A DNA stretch of 64,000 bases from Mycolicibacterium hippocampi (GCF_010723735.1 NZ_BLLB01000002.1:3038001-3102000), one strand, 5' to 3'; positions 18,235-28,089 are shown, numbered from the stretch's first letter. The notes: generated by a model not told the origin, from the letters alone. Numbers and translations: made by a program.

Positions 18235-18929
18235 GCGCCCCCGGTACCGAACCGGGCGAGGCCTCAGCACCGCGGGGAGCGGCCGTCCTCGCACAGATGG
18301 GCGGCGTCAGCGGGCTGATCTACTCGTCGCTGCCGGTGGTGGTGTTCGTCCCGGTGTCCTCGGCGTTCGGGCTGATGCCCGCCATCGGCGCCGCCCTGGG
18401 GGTCGCGACGCTGATCCTCGGATGGCGGCTGTTCCGCCGGGACTCGGTGCAACCCGCGATCTCGGGTTTCTTCGCGGTCGGCGTCAGCGCCCTGATCGCC
18501 TACCTCGTCGGGGCCTCCAAGGGGTATTTCCTGCTCGGCATCTGGATGTCGCTGTTCTGGGCCGTCGTGTTCACCACGTCCGTCGTCATCCGCAGGCCTG
18601 TGGTCGGCTACATCTGGGGGTGGGTCAACACCCACGACCGGCGGTGGCGCGACGTACCCCGAGCGGTGCGCGCCTTCGATGCCGCGACGCTGGTGTGGGT
18701 GGTGGTGTTCACCTCACGGTTCGTGGTGCAGAACCATCTCTACGACGCCGACCAGACGGGCTGGCTGGGGGTGGCCCGGATCTCGATGGGCTGGCCGCTG
18801 ACGGCCGTGGCAGCGCTGGTGACCTACCTGGCGATCAGAGCCGCCCAACGCGCGCTGCACGAGCACGACACCACCGACGACCTCGACACGGCGTCCGAAC
18901 CCGACGACTCGGTGCAGAAGCCGCGCTGA
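18231..18929 (+). CDS. DUF3159 membrane protein (Rv2693c-like)
   Basis: A 232-residue protein from the GTG that overlaps the stop of the OB-fold gene. About six membrane helices are visible, among them VVVFVPVSSAFGLMPAIGAA, ISGFFAVGVSALIAYLVGA and GIWMSLFWAVVFTTSVVI. The phrase GYIWGWVNTHDRRWRDVPRA and the charged C-terminal tail face the cytosol. The family has no proven function. Translational coupling to the OB-fold gene suggests that the two act together. It converges on ceoC, three bases away. Confidence 0.86.
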   Translation: MSAPGTEPGEASAPRGAAVLAQMGGVSGLIYSSLPVVVFVPVSSAFGLMPAIGAALGVATLILGWRLFRRDSVQPAISGFFAVGVSALIAYLVGASKGYFLLGIWMSLFWAVVFTTSVVIRRPVVGYIWGWVNTHDRRWRDVPRAVRAFDAATLVWVVVFTSRFVVQNHLYDADQTGWLGVARISMGWPLTAVAALVTYLAIRAAQRALHEHDTTDDLDTASEPDDSVQKPR

Positions 18930-18932
18930 AGC

Positions 18933-19598
18933 TCACCGCAGCCGCGGGTGCAGGAGCAGTTCGCGCAGTTCGTCCTCCACTTCGGCGACCGCGACGAACA
19001 GCAGTTCGTCGCCGCCCTCGAGCGGCTCGTCGCCTTCGGGGACGATGACGCGCGGACCCCGCAGGATCGTCACCAGTGCCACATCGCGGGGCAGCTCGAG
19101 ACGCTTGACCGGCTTGCCGCCCCAGGGGGTGTCGTCGGGCAGCGTGATCTCGACCAGATTGGCCTGGCCCTTGCTGAACTCCATCAGCCGGACCAGATCG
19201 CCGACCGACACCGCTTCCTCGACCAGTGAGGCCAACATCCGCGGGGTGGACACCGCGACGTCGACGCCCCACGCCTCGTCGAAGAGCCATTCGTTGCGGG
19301 GGTCGTTGACCCGGGCCACCACCCGGGCAACGGCGAACTCGGTCTTGGACAGCAGGCTGACGACGACGTTGGCCTTGTCGTCGCCGGTGGCGGCGATCAC
19401 CACGTCGAATTCCTCGAGCTTGACCGATTCCAGCAGGCTGAGCTCACACGCGTCACCCAGGCGCCAGTGCGCGGCCGGGATGGCGTCGACGTCGATGTGA
19501 TCGGGGTTGCGCTCGAGCAGCGTGACCTCGTGGGATTCGACGAGTTCCCGCGCGATGGAGCGCCCGACGGCACCCGCCCCGGCGATGGCGACCTTCAT
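18933..19598 (-). CDS. ceoC: TrkA-family potassium uptake regulatory subunit CeoC
   Basis: A 221-residue cytosolic RCK protein. The N-terminal TrkA_N Rossmann domain starts MKVAIAGAGAVGRSIARELV and binds NAD(H) or a nucleotide. The TrkA_C domain begins near residue 135 (GQANLVEITLPDDTPWGGKP) and ends GGDELLFVAVAEVEDEL. Its ATG overlaps the ceoB stop by four bases (ATGA), so ceoB-ceoC form one unit. RCK pairs gate potassium channels or transporters. No TrkH/G channel gene is adjacent, and the divergent permease at 20380 is the likely partner. Confidence 0.92.
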   Translation of the reverse strand: MKVAIAGAGAVGRSIARELVESHEVTLLERNPDHIDVDAIPAAHWRLGDACELSLLESVKLEEFDVVIAATGDDKANVVVSLLSKTEFAVARVVARVNDPRNEWLFDEAWGVDVAVSTPRMLASLVEEAVSVGDLVRLMEFSKGQANLVEITLPDDTPWGGKPVKRLELPRDVALVTILRGPRVIVPEGDEPLEGGDELLFVAVAEVEDELRELLLHPRLR

Positions 19599-20269
19599 GC
19601 GTTGTCCGAATCCTCGCTCGGGGGCAGTGCCGCGATGGCCAGCGCCTCGGCGATGTGCCCGGAGACGGCGGCCAGGTACACCTGGTCGCCGGCCTGGATG
19701 ACGGTCTTGGCCTCGGGCAGCAACCCGGCGCCGAAGCGGATAATGAACGACACCCGGCCCGCGGTGGCGGCTTCCAGTTCGGTGACCCGGTGCCCCATCC
19801 AGCCCTCGTGCAGGGCCAGCTCGGTGACCCCGACGTTGCCGGTGGGGTCCCGCCACTTGGTGGTCTCGGTCTCGCGGGTGAGGACGTTCAGCAGCCGGTC
19901 GGTGGTCCAGGGCACGGTGGCGACGGTGGGGATGCCGAGCCGTTCGTAGACCGCGGCGCGCTTGGCGTCGTAGATGCGGGCCACGACGCGGGCGACGCCG
20001 AACGTCTCACGGGCCACCCGTGCGGAGATGATGTTCGAGTTGTCGCCCGACGACACCGCCGCGAAGGCGGCAGCGTCCTCGATGCCCGCGCGCAGCAACA
20101 CGTCACGGTCGAAGCCCATGCCGAGCACCCGTTGTCCGGAGAAGTCGGGGGAGAGCCGGTGAAAAGCCGTGCCGTCCCGGTCGATCACGGCGACGTCGTG
20201 GCCGATACGGGCCAGGCTGTCCGCAAGGGATGCGCCCACCCGGCCACATCCCATGACCACTACACGCAC
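19595..20269 (-). CDS. ceoB: TrkA-family potassium uptake regulatory subunit CeoB
   Basis: A 224-residue RCK protein from the GTG giving MRVVVMGCGRVGASLADSLA, an NAD-binding Rossmann start. The pocket sequence AVSSGDNSNIISARVARETF is typical of mycobacterial CeoB. The TrkA_C domain follows from about residue 140 (GVTELALHEGWMGHRVTELE). The open frame continues 14 codons upstream but without homology. It is the first gene of ceoB-ceoC and is divergent from the KimA-like permease, with a 110-base shared upstream region, so the two units may be regulated together. Confidence 0.92.
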   Translation of the reverse strand: MRVVVMGCGRVGASLADSLARIGHDVAVIDRDGTAFHRLSPDFSGQRVLGMGFDRDVLLRAGIEDAAAFAAVSSGDNSNIISARVARETFGVARVVARIYDAKRAAVYERLGIPTVATVPWTTDRLLNVLTRETETTKWRDPTGNVGVTELALHEGWMGHRVTELEAATAGRVSFIIRFGAGLLPEAKTVIQAGDQVYLAAVSGHIAEALAIAALPPSEDSDNA

Positions 20270-20379
20270 CTGACGGTCCCTTCCGGCCGGAGCCAGCTGT
20301 GGCTCACCCAAACTGCTGTTGCAGACCTGCGCACTCCGAACGCTACCGCGATCGTCGTGTGGGCCTACTCTTGGCTCTC

Positions 20380-22374
20380 GTGTCCAAGCTTTCTACCGCC
20401 GCACGGCGGCTGGTGCTGGGCCGGCCCTTCCGCAGCGACAACCTGTCGCACACCCTGCTGCCCAAGCGGATAGCACTGCCGGTCTTCGCCTCCGATGCGT
20501 TGTCCTCTGTGGCATACGCACCCGAGGAGATCTTCCTGGTGCTGTCGGTGGCGGGGCTGGCCGCCTACTCGATGGCGCCCTGGATCGGCCTCGCGGTGGC
20601 GGCGGTGATGTTCATCGTGATCGCCAGCTACCGGCAGAATGTGCACGCCTACCCGTCGGGTGGTGGCGACTACGAGGTCGCCAACACCAACCTCGGGCCC
20701 ACGGCAGGACTCACCGTGGCCAGCGCGCTGCTGGTGGATTACGTACTGACCGTCGCGGTGTCGATGTCGTCGGCGATGTCGAACATCGGCTCGGCGGTGC
20801 CGTTCGTCAACGAGCACAAGGTGTGGTTCGCGGTCGCCGCGATCCTGCTGCTGGCCTCGCTGAACCTGCGCGGAGTGCGGGAGTCGGGGACCGCTTTCGC
20901 GATTCCCACCTATGCGTTCATGATCGGCATGTACACGATGCTGGTCTGGGGGTTCTTCCAGGTCTACGCACTCGACGAGCCGTTGCGTGCCGAATCTGCC
21001 GAGTTCGAGTTGACCTCCGAGCACGGCGACATCCTCGGCTTCGCGCTGGTGTTCCTGGTCGCGAGGGCGTTCTCGTCGGGCAGTGCCGCTCTGACCGGCG
21101 TCGAAGCGATCAGCAACGGCGTTCCGGCGTTCCGCAAGCCGAAGTCGCGCAACGCCGCGACCACCCTGCTGGGGCTGGGCATCATCGCGATCACCATGTT
21201 CATGGGCGTCATCATGCTGGCCAAGGCGACCGGCGTGCAGATCGCGGAACGGCCCGGCGAACAGCTCGTCGGCGCGCCTGAAGACTACGAGCAGAAGACG
21301 CTGGTGGTGCAGCTGGCCGACGCGGTGTTCCACAGCTCCCCGGTCGGGCTGTTCCTGATCGCCGGTGTCACCGCACTGATCCTGGTGCTTGCGGCCAACA
21401 CCGCGTTCAACGGATTTCCGGTACTCGGCTCGATTCTCGCGCAGGACCGGTTCCTGCCCCGTCAGCTGCACACCCGGGGCGACCGGCTGGCGTTCTCCAA
21501 CGGAATCCTGTTCCTGGCCTTCGGTGCCATCGCCTTCGTGGTGGCGTTCCAGGCTCAGGTCACCGCCCTGATCCAGCTGTACATCGTCGGGGTGTTCGTG
21601 TCGTTCACGTTGAGTCAGATGGGCATGATGCGGCATTGGACCCGGCTGCTGCGCACCGAGACCGACGCTGATGCCCGCGGCCGGATGAAGCGCTCCCGCG
21701 CCATCAACACCGTGGGCTTCCTCTGCACCGGCACCGTGCTGATCATCGTCGTCGCCACCAAGTTCCTGGCGGGTGCCTGGATCGCGATCCTGGCGATGGG
21801 TTCGCTGTTCGCCATCATGAAACTCATCCACAAGCACTACGCGTCGGTGAGTCGCGAGCTCGAACTGCGCGCCGCCGAGGCCGAGGACATCGTGCTGCCC
21901 AGCCGCAACCACGCGATCGTCCTGGTGTCCAACGTGCATCTGCCGACGCTGCGCGCGCTGGCCTACGCCCGCGCCACCCGTCCCGACCTGGTGGAGGCCA
22001 TCACCGTCAGCGTCGACGACGCCGAGACACGCGCACTGGTGCACAAGTGGGAGCAAAGCGACATCAGCGTGCCGCTGAAGGTGATCGCGTCCCCGTACCG
22101 GGAGATCACCCGCCCGGTGCTCGAATACGTCAAGCGGGTCAGCAAGGACTCGCCGCGCACCGTGGTCACCGTCTTCATCCCCGAGTACGTGGTCGGCCAC
22201 TGGTGGGAACAGTTGCTGCACAACCAGAGTGCGTTGCGACTGAAGGGCAGATTGCTGTTCGAGCCCAACGTCATGGTGACCTCGGTCCCGTGGCAGCTGA
22301 CGTCGTCGGAGCGGTTGAAGAAGCTGGAACCGCAGTCGGCCCCAGGCGATGCGCGCAAGGGGTTCCTGGATTGA
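20380..22374 (+). CDS. APC-superfamily permease, KimA/YdaO-like (Rv2690c-like)
   Basis: A 664-residue permease from a GTG. The first 490 residues contain about 12 membrane helices. The motif VFASDALSSVAYAPEEI in helix 1 and the YPSGGGDYEVANTNLGP loop closely resemble KimA (YdaO), the high-affinity K+/H+ symporter of Bacillus. The last 170 residues form a cytosolic domain with a USP-like start (NHAIVLVSNVHLPTLRALAY), also as in KimA. The gene is divergent from ceoB-ceoC, whose products are potassium-responsive regulators. Potassium uptake is therefore the best inference, though amino-acid transport cannot be excluded. Its stop overlaps the TTG start of the next gene. Confidence 0.82.
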   Translation: MSKLSTAARRLVLGRPFRSDNLSHTLLPKRIALPVFASDALSSVAYAPEEIFLVLSVAGLAAYSMAPWIGLAVAAVMFIVIASYRQNVHAYPSGGGDYEVANTNLGPTAGLTVASALLVDYVLTVAVSMSSAMSNIGSAVPFVNEHKVWFAVAAILLLASLNLRGVRESGTAFAIPTYAFMIGMYTMLVWGFFQVYALDEPLRAESAEFELTSEHGDILGFALVFLVARAFSSGSAALTGVEAISNGVPAFRKPKSRNAATTLLGLGIIAITMFMGVIMLAKATGVQIAERPGEQLVGAPEDYEQKTLVVQLADAVFHSSPVGLFLIAGVTALILVLAANTAFNGFPVLGSILAQDRFLPRQLHTRGDRLAFSNGILFLAFGAIAFVVAFQAQVTALIQLYIVGVFVSFTLSQMGMMRHWTRLLRTETDADARGRMKRSRAINTVGFLCTGTVLIIVVATKFLAGAWIAILAMGSLFAIMKLIHKHYASVSRELELRAAEAEDIVLPSRNHAIVLVSNVHLPTLRALAYARATRPDLVEAITVSVDDAETRALVHKWEQSDISVPLKVIASPYREITRPVLEYVKRVSKDSPRTVVTVFIPEYVVGHWWEQLLHNQSALRLKGRLLFEPNVMVTSVPWQLTSSERLKKLEPQSAPGDARKGFLD

Positions 22375-23588
22375 GCATCGATTCCGCTCCCACCGAACTC
22401 ACGCTGACCACCGGGGCTGCGGCCAACGGCGGCAGCTGCGTGGCGCGCCACGACGGCAGGGTGGTCTTCGTGCGGTACGCGCTGCCGTCGGAGAAGGTCA
22501 GGGCCCGGGTGACGGGCGGTGCCGGCGCCCACGGGTCCTACTGGAACGCCGACGTCGTCGAGGTGCTCGAGCCGTCGGCCGACCGGATCGAGTCGCTGTG
22601 TCCGATCGCCGGGGTGGGCGCCGCGGGATGCTGCGACCTCGCGTTCGCCGACCCGGCCGCCGCGCGTCGGCTCAAGGGTGCGGTGGTGGCCAACCAGCTT
22701 GCGCGCCTCGGCGGGTACCACTGGCGCGACGAAGACGATGCCGCTGCGTCGCCGGTGGGTGAGCTCGGTGCCACGGGATGGCGGACCCGGGTGCGGCTGG
22801 GCACCTCGGCAGACGGCCGGGCGGGCTTTCACCGCTATCACAGCGCCGAATTGGTGCACCGGCTCGACTGCGCGCAGCTGCCGCCGGGCATGCTCGCAGG
22901 GATCGCCGAGACCCGGTGGCCCGCGGGTTCGGGGGTCCATGTCGCGGTTGACGACGAGGCCGCCCGCCACGTGGTGGTGTCCGGCTCGCGGGGTGCGCGC
23001 AAGACCACGACGGTGGCCGAGGGTGGCTACGAGGCGGTGCAGCGGGTCGGTGGGCGCAGCTGGCGGGTGCCGGTGACGGCGTTCTGGCAGGCGCACCGCG
23101 ACGCACCGAACCTTTACAGTTCGGTAGTCGCCGACTGGGCCGCGATGGAGCCGGGGATGACGGCGTGGGATCTCTACGGTGGCGCAGGCGTTTTCGCGGC
23201 GGCGCTGGCCGACAGGGTCGGGGACACCGGCCGGGTGCTCACCGTCGACACGTCGCGGGGTGCCTCCCGCGCGGCGCGTGCCGCACTCGCCGACCTGAGC
23301 TGGGTGGAGGTGCTCACCGACTCCGTGCGGCGGGCACTGACCGGGCAGCGCAGCCGCGCCGACGTCGCGGTGCTGGACCCGCCGCGCGCCGGGGCAGGGC
23401 GCGACGTGATCGATCTGCTGGCAGCGGCCGAGGTGCCGCGCATCATCCATATCGGTTGTGAAGCAGCATCTTTCGCGCGGGACATCGGGCTCTACCGGGG
23501 GCACGGGTACGCCGTGGAGAAGCTGGAGGTCTTCGACTCGTTCCCGCTCACCCACCACGTCGAGTGCATCGCGGTGCTCACCCGGTGA
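22371..23588 (+). CDS. TrmA/RumA-like RNA (uracil-5-)-methyltransferase (Rv2689c-like)
   Basis: A 405-residue SAM-dependent methyltransferase. The TTG at 22371 overlaps the permease stop (TTGA) and gives the conserved start SIDSAPTELTLTTGAAANGG, a short TRAM-like domain. A cysteine cluster (LCPIAGVGAAGCCDLAF) resembles the iron-sulfur site of RumA. SAM motif I is AWDLYGGAGVFAAAL. The DPPRAG motif, the catalytic Cys363 in HIGCEAASFARD and the C-terminal HHVECIAVL with the base Glu are all intact. It should methylate a uridine in tRNA or rRNA; the target site is unknown. Confidence 0.87.
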   Translation: MSIDSAPTELTLTTGAAANGGSCVARHDGRVVFVRYALPSEKVRARVTGGAGAHGSYWNADVVEVLEPSADRIESLCPIAGVGAAGCCDLAFADPAAARRLKGAVVANQLARLGGYHWRDEDDAAASPVGELGATGWRTRVRLGTSADGRAGFHRYHSAELVHRLDCAQLPPGMLAGIAETRWPAGSGVHVAVDDEAARHVVVSGSRGARKTTTVAEGGYEAVQRVGGRSWRVPVTAFWQAHRDAPNLYSSVVADWAAMEPGMTAWDLYGGAGVFAAALADRVGDTGRVLTVDTSRGASRAARAALADLSWVEVLTDSVRRALTGQRSRADVAVLDPPRAGAGRDVIDLLAAAEVPRIIHIGCEAASFARDIGLYRGHGYAVEKLEVFDSFPLTHHVECIAVLTR

Positions 23589-23598
23589 GTCGCCGCCG

Positions 23599-26526
23599 CT
23601 ACGGATCGTCCGCTTCGAGTCCGTCGACTGCCTGCTGCATTCGTTCCAGCACCTCGCGCATCTCCTCGATGGCTTCTTTGAGCTCGGCTGCCGACGTTGC
23701 AGGCTCTCCGGGGCCGGGTGTCGGCACCGCCGCCGGTGGTGCTGCTTCCGGCGCGGGCAGATCTCGTGGTGGCGTGGCCGACGGCGGGGGGGCTGACGCG
23801 GCGTCGCCGCCGGGCGCGGTGGCCACCCGGCCGGTGCCTGGCCCGAACACCTGGTCGAGCGCCTCGGCCAACGTCGGTCCGTAGCCCACCCGGACACCGC
23901 CGTCTCCGGGTTCGCGGAAGCTGACCAGCACCCGGGAGAGTTGCGGGAAGGTCGAGCTGTTCGGGTTGGTCGAGATGCGTTCCGTGTACAGCGGTTCCAC
24001 ATACAGCACGCCGCCGTCGGCGATCGGCAGGGTCAACAGATTGCCGTAGTGGATCCGGTTCGATCGTTCGAGCAGTGTGCGCTCCGAGGCCACCCTGGTA
24101 TCGGAGATCATCGAGTTCTGGATCTGTTGCGGTCCCTGGGTCAGGGTGTCGGTCGGCAGACGCAGCACGGTGAGCTTGCCGTAGTCTTCGGGGTCGGAAT
24201 GGGCCGAGATGTACGCGGACAGGAACTCCCGGTTGTAGCCCACCATCGCTGTAGCGAGTCGGAAGGACGGCTCGGCCGTCTGCTCATCCCCGACGAGTAT
24301 GTAGAACGGTGGTTGGGCCGGGTTCGCGTCATCGGTCGGATCGCTCGGCACCGACCAGAACGCGTTGGTGGTGAAGAACTCTCGCGGCTCGTTGACGTGG
24401 TATTTGGCCAACAGCTCGCGCTGGATCCTGAAGAGATCCTCGGGATAGCGGAAGTGGGCGCGCAGTTCATCGGAGATTTCGTCTTCGGCTTTGACGCTCC
24501 CGGGCAGCGAACGCATCCACGCGGCCAGAACCGGATCGTCGGTATCGAACTGGTAGAGCGTCACGGTGCCGTCATAGGCGTCGACGGTCGCCTTGACCGA
24601 ATTGCGGGCGTACGAGACCTCTGCGCCCGCGCGTACCACGCCGCTGTCGGTAATGGCCGGGGCCTCGAGTGCCATCCGCTGGGCGTAGGGGTAGGAGTCG
24701 AGGGTTGTGTACGCGTCGATGATCCACAGGACTCGGCCGTCGACCACGGCGGGATAGGCGTTGCCGTCGGTGGTGAGCCACGGCGCCACGCGCTGCACCC
24801 GTTCTTTCGGGTCACGGTGGAACAACACTTTGGACTCCGAGCCGATCGCCCGGGAGAACAGGATGTTGCGTTCGGCGAACCTCGCCGCGAACACGCTGCG
24901 ATTCAACCAGTTGCCGATCGAAACTCCGCCGGCGCCGGTGTAGGTGTAGGTGGAGGTATCGGTGTCGTACTCGCGCGGTGGTGAGTCCGGAGCCCCGCCG
25001 ACGATGGCGTAGTCGGGGTCGGTTCTGGCGATGACCTCACCGAAGTAGATCCGGGGTTGGTCCACGGGAATGACCTGGTCGCCCGATGCCTGCGTGGCGA
25101 TGTCGCTCACCGCATAGATCGGGTAACCGCTGTTGGTTTCGGATGCCTCGGCGGCATCGCGCACGGCGGCGTTGACCCGGTTCGCCGGGGCGGCGACAAA
25201 TCCGTTGCCGTGCGTGTAGACGGTATGACGATTGATCCAGTCGGTCTGGTTGCCGGTCAAGCTGTCCGGAGAGAGTTCACGAACCCCGACGATGTAGTCC
25301 TGCAACTGACCGTCGATGCGGTACCGGTCGATGTCGAGAATGTCAGGGAAGCTGTAGAAGTTCTTGAGTTGTTGCTGCTGGGTGAACGTCCGCGACAGGA
25401 TGTCGGGGTCGAGTAAACGCGTTTGGGCGATGGTGGTCCGGTCTGCCGGCACTTCCTGCGGGGGCTTGGTGCCGATGCCTGGATAGGCCCGGTACTCGAC
25501 GGCGTCCCCATCGAGCCGGAACGCCTGTCGGGTGGCGTCGATGTTGCGCTGGATGTAGGGCCGTTCGACGTCGGCTGCATTGGGACGCACCGAGAACTGT
25601 TCCATAAGCATCGGCCACACGCCGCCGACGAGTATGGACGACAGCACCAGCAGTGCCGTGGCCATCGCGGGTATCCGCATGTCGCGCAGAAAGACAACGG
25701 CGAAGAACGAGGCGGCGCACAGCACGGCGATGGCCAACAGCACGAGGCGTGCGGGGAGTACCGCGTGGATGTCGGTATAACCCGCGCCCGTGAACGTCGG
25801 TTCCTTTCGGCCGCCGGTCAGCAGTTCGTAGCGATCGAACCAGTAGGCCACCGCCTTGAGCAGCACCACGAGGCCGGCGAGCACAGCGACCTGGATGCGC
25901 GCGGACTGGGTGAGCGTTCCCTTGCCCTCCGCCACGCGGAAGCCCCCGAACAGGTATTGGGTGACCAGGTTCGCGACGAGTGCCAACACCGAGGCGACGA
26001 GCATCCAGCTCAGCACCGACCGATAGAGCGGCAGATCGAAGACGAAGAAACCGATGTCGTGGCCGAATTCCGGGTCGACGATGCCGAATGCGCCGCCGTG
26101 CAGAAACAACTGCACAGTCGCCCAGTTCAGCTGCGCGATCAGCCCACACAGCAGGCCCAGACCGCCGGCGATGCCGAGGGTGACCAATATCGGCCGAGTC
26201 ATCAGGGCGGTGCGGTACGGCGTCAGCGGATCCTGAGGCTTGCGCTCGGGGACAAACACCGGGCGCGAGCGGTAGGCCAATACGATGGCGATCGCCACGC
26301 AGCCGCCGACCAACACCGCCACGGCCGCGAAGGTGGCCAGCTTGGTGAGCAGCACGGTCAGCCACACTGATCGGAAACCGACCTCCCCGAACCACAGCCA
26401 GTCGACGTAGAGGTCGAGAACCGGTGGGCCGACCAGAAGCAGAACAAGAATCACAGCGGCCGCGATCGCCCAGATTCGACCGCGTTTGGAAAGCTGCGGT
26501 AACTGGCCGGGCGACGGTGTCGTCAT
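23599..26526 (-). CDS. UPF0182 family membrane protein (Rv3193c-like)
   Basis: A large membrane protein of 975 residues. Seven membrane helices lie in the first 320 residues (for example IWAIAAAVILVLLLVGPPVL), followed by an extracytoplasmic domain of about 550 residues with the family phrases RPYIQRNIDATRQAF and NRSVFAARFAERNILFS. The tail is Pro/Ala-rich (about 900-935) and ends in an amphipathic, coiled-coil-like helix (ELKEAIEEMREVLERMQQAV). GGAG stands seven bases before the ATG at 26526. Function is unknown. In M. tuberculosis the family gene lies in a different region, so the position beside nhaA is unusual and this may be a paralogue. Confidence 0.9.
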   Translation of the reverse strand: MTTPSPGQLPQLSKRGRIWAIAAAVILVLLLVGPPVLDLYVDWLWFGEVGFRSVWLTVLLTKLATFAAVAVLVGGCVAIAIVLAYRSRPVFVPERKPQDPLTPYRTALMTRPILVTLGIAGGLGLLCGLIAQLNWATVQLFLHGGAFGIVDPEFGHDIGFFVFDLPLYRSVLSWMLVASVLALVANLVTQYLFGGFRVAEGKGTLTQSARIQVAVLAGLVVLLKAVAYWFDRYELLTGGRKEPTFTGAGYTDIHAVLPARLVLLAIAVLCAASFFAVVFLRDMRIPAMATALLVLSSILVGGVWPMLMEQFSVRPNAADVERPYIQRNIDATRQAFRLDGDAVEYRAYPGIGTKPPQEVPADRTTIAQTRLLDPDILSRTFTQQQQLKNFYSFPDILDIDRYRIDGQLQDYIVGVRELSPDSLTGNQTDWINRHTVYTHGNGFVAAPANRVNAAVRDAAEASETNSGYPIYAVSDIATQASGDQVIPVDQPRIYFGEVIARTDPDYAIVGGAPDSPPREYDTDTSTYTYTGAGGVSIGNWLNRSVFAARFAERNILFSRAIGSESKVLFHRDPKERVQRVAPWLTTDGNAYPAVVDGRVLWIIDAYTTLDSYPYAQRMALEAPAITDSGVVRAGAEVSYARNSVKATVDAYDGTVTLYQFDTDDPVLAAWMRSLPGSVKAEDEISDELRAHFRYPEDLFRIQRELLAKYHVNEPREFFTTNAFWSVPSDPTDDANPAQPPFYILVGDEQTAEPSFRLATAMVGYNREFLSAYISAHSDPEDYGKLTVLRLPTDTLTQGPQQIQNSMISDTRVASERTLLERSNRIHYGNLLTLPIADGGVLYVEPLYTERISTNPNSSTFPQLSRVLVSFREPGDGGVRVGYGPTLAEALDQVFGPGTGRVATAPGGDAASAPPPSATPPRDLPAPEAAPPAAVPTPGPGEPATSAAELKEAIEEMREVLERMQQAVDGLEADDP

Positions 26527-26732
26527 CTCCACGCTCCGAATCGCATCGGATGCCGTCGATCCGGGCGTCCCGCGGCATCGTTGCGGTCAGGCTCCCGGTA
26601 GCTCACCGACTGCACGGAACCCGGCTCGGAGAGTACGTGGGTGGGAGATGACTTACATTGATCGTAATAGGTGTGCCGGGAAGTCTGGTCGGCGCGTTTT
26701 TGTCGAGCCTTGAGCACAGAGGGGTCCCTACC

Positions 26733-28061
26733 ATGCCTGCCGACCGTGTCCCGCCAGTGAACAAACCGGCGCTCTTTGCGCGCGGTTCCTGGTCGGAGAC
26801 CAGTCGCGTCACCACCATCCTGCGCAAGGAGACCGTCGGTGGCGTCATCCTGCTGGTGGCCGCGGGCGCGGCGCTCATCTGGGCGAACACCCCGTGGTCG
26901 GAGAGCTACTTCGCGCTGCGGGACCTCGAGATCGGCGGTGAGCCGTTCGGCCTGCATCTGAACCTCACCGTCGGTGCGTGGGCGGCGGACGGGTTGCTGG
27001 CGATCTTCTTCCTCGTGGTCGGGCTGGAACTCAAACGCGAGTTCGTCGCCGGGGACCTGCGCGACCCCAGTCGCGCCGCGTTGCCGATCGCCGCGGCAGT
27101 CGGCGGCATGGTGGTGCCCGCCCTGATCTTCGTCCTGGTCAACCTCAACACCGGAGACGGCGCGCTGCGGGGCTGGGCGATTCCGACTGCGACCGACATC
27201 GCGTTCGCGGTGGCCGTGCTGGCGGTCATCTCGACGCACCTGCCCTCGGCGTTGCGCACGTTCCTGCTGACCCTCGCCGTCGTCGACGACCTGCTGGCGA
27301 TCACCGTCATCGCCGTGTTCTACACCGTGGACATCAACGCGGTCGCCCTCGCGCTGGCACTGGTGCCGCTGGCACTGTTCACGGTCTGTGTGCAGCGCGG
27401 GGTGCAGGCGTGGTGGGTGCTGATCCCGCTCGCCCTCCTCACCTGGGTACTGGTGCACGAGTCCGGCGTGCACGCCACGGTGGCAGGCGTGCTGCTCGGC
27501 TTCGCGGTGCCGGTGCGGCGGTCGGCGCGGCGGCGCGGCGTCGAGGTCGAGTCCGGGATGGCCGAGTACTTCGAGCACCGCATCCGTCCGGTCTCGGCAG
27601 GGATCGCGATCCCGGTGTTCGCGTTCTTCGCAGCCGGCGTGAGCATCGGCGGCCTGAGCGGACTCACCAGCGCCCTCAGCGATCCGATCGCGCTCGGCAT
27701 CGTGCTGGGTCTGGTGATCGGAAAACCAGTCGGCATCCTGGGCGTCACCCGGGTGATGGCCTCGGTGACCCGCGCGACGCTGGACGCCTCGTTGCGCTGG
27801 GTGGATGTGCTCGGCATGTCGATGCTCGCCGGCATCGGGTTCACCGTGTCGCTGCTGATCGGCGATCTGGCATACGGACTGGGGTCCGATCGTGACGAAT
27901 TGGTGAAGGTCGGCGTGTTGTGTGGGTCACTGCTGGCAGCGATGCTCGCTGCTGTCGTGCTTCTCACCAGGAACCGCGCCTACCGGCGCATTCACGTCCA
28001 GGAGACCGCCGACGCCGATCAGGACGGAGTGCCCGACATCTACCAATCTCGGCAGGACTGA
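26733..28061 (+). CDS. nhaA: Na+/H+ antiporter NhaA
   Basis: A 442-residue NhaA-type antiporter exporting sodium in exchange for protons. The ion-binding core is conserved: [15 protein letters not shown] followed by [18 protein letters not shown], with the paired aspartates of helix 5. The helix 4/11 crossing region ([17 protein letters not shown]) is also present. About 12 membrane helices are expected. The C-terminal tail ends [19 protein letters not shown], a DxDxDG acidic motif not found in E. coli NhaA. AGAGGGG upstream supports the ATG at 26733. Its stop is 28 bases before dxs, on the same strand. Confidence 0.93.
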   Translation: MPADRVPPVNKPALFARGSWSETSRVTTILRKETVGGVILLVAAGAALIWANTPWSESYFALRDLEIGGEPFGLHLNLTVGAWAADGLLAIFFLVVGLELKREFVAGDLRDPSRAALPIAAAVGGMVVPALIFVLVNLNTGDGALRGWAIPTATDIAFAVAVLAVISTHLPSALRTFLLTLAVVDDLLAITVIAVFYTVDINAVALALALVPLALFTVCVQRGVQAWWVLIPLALLTWVLVHESGVHATVAGVLLGFAVPVRRSARRRGVEVESGMAEYFEHRIRPVSAGIAIPVFAFFAAGVSIGGLSGLTSALSDPIALGIVLGLVIGKPVGILGVTRVMASVTRATLDASLRWVDVLGMSMLAGIGFTVSLLIGDLAYGLGSDRDELVKVGVLCGSLLAAMLAAVVLLTRNRAYRRIHVQETADADQDGVPDIYQSRQD

Positions 28062-28089
28062 AGGTGCCGGCCGTGCGTAGACTGGCCGA

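Noticed and set aside
20365..22221. 618-residue ORF antisense to the KimA-like permease
   Set aside because: The composition is that of an antisense shadow, and the opposite frame has a complete permease.
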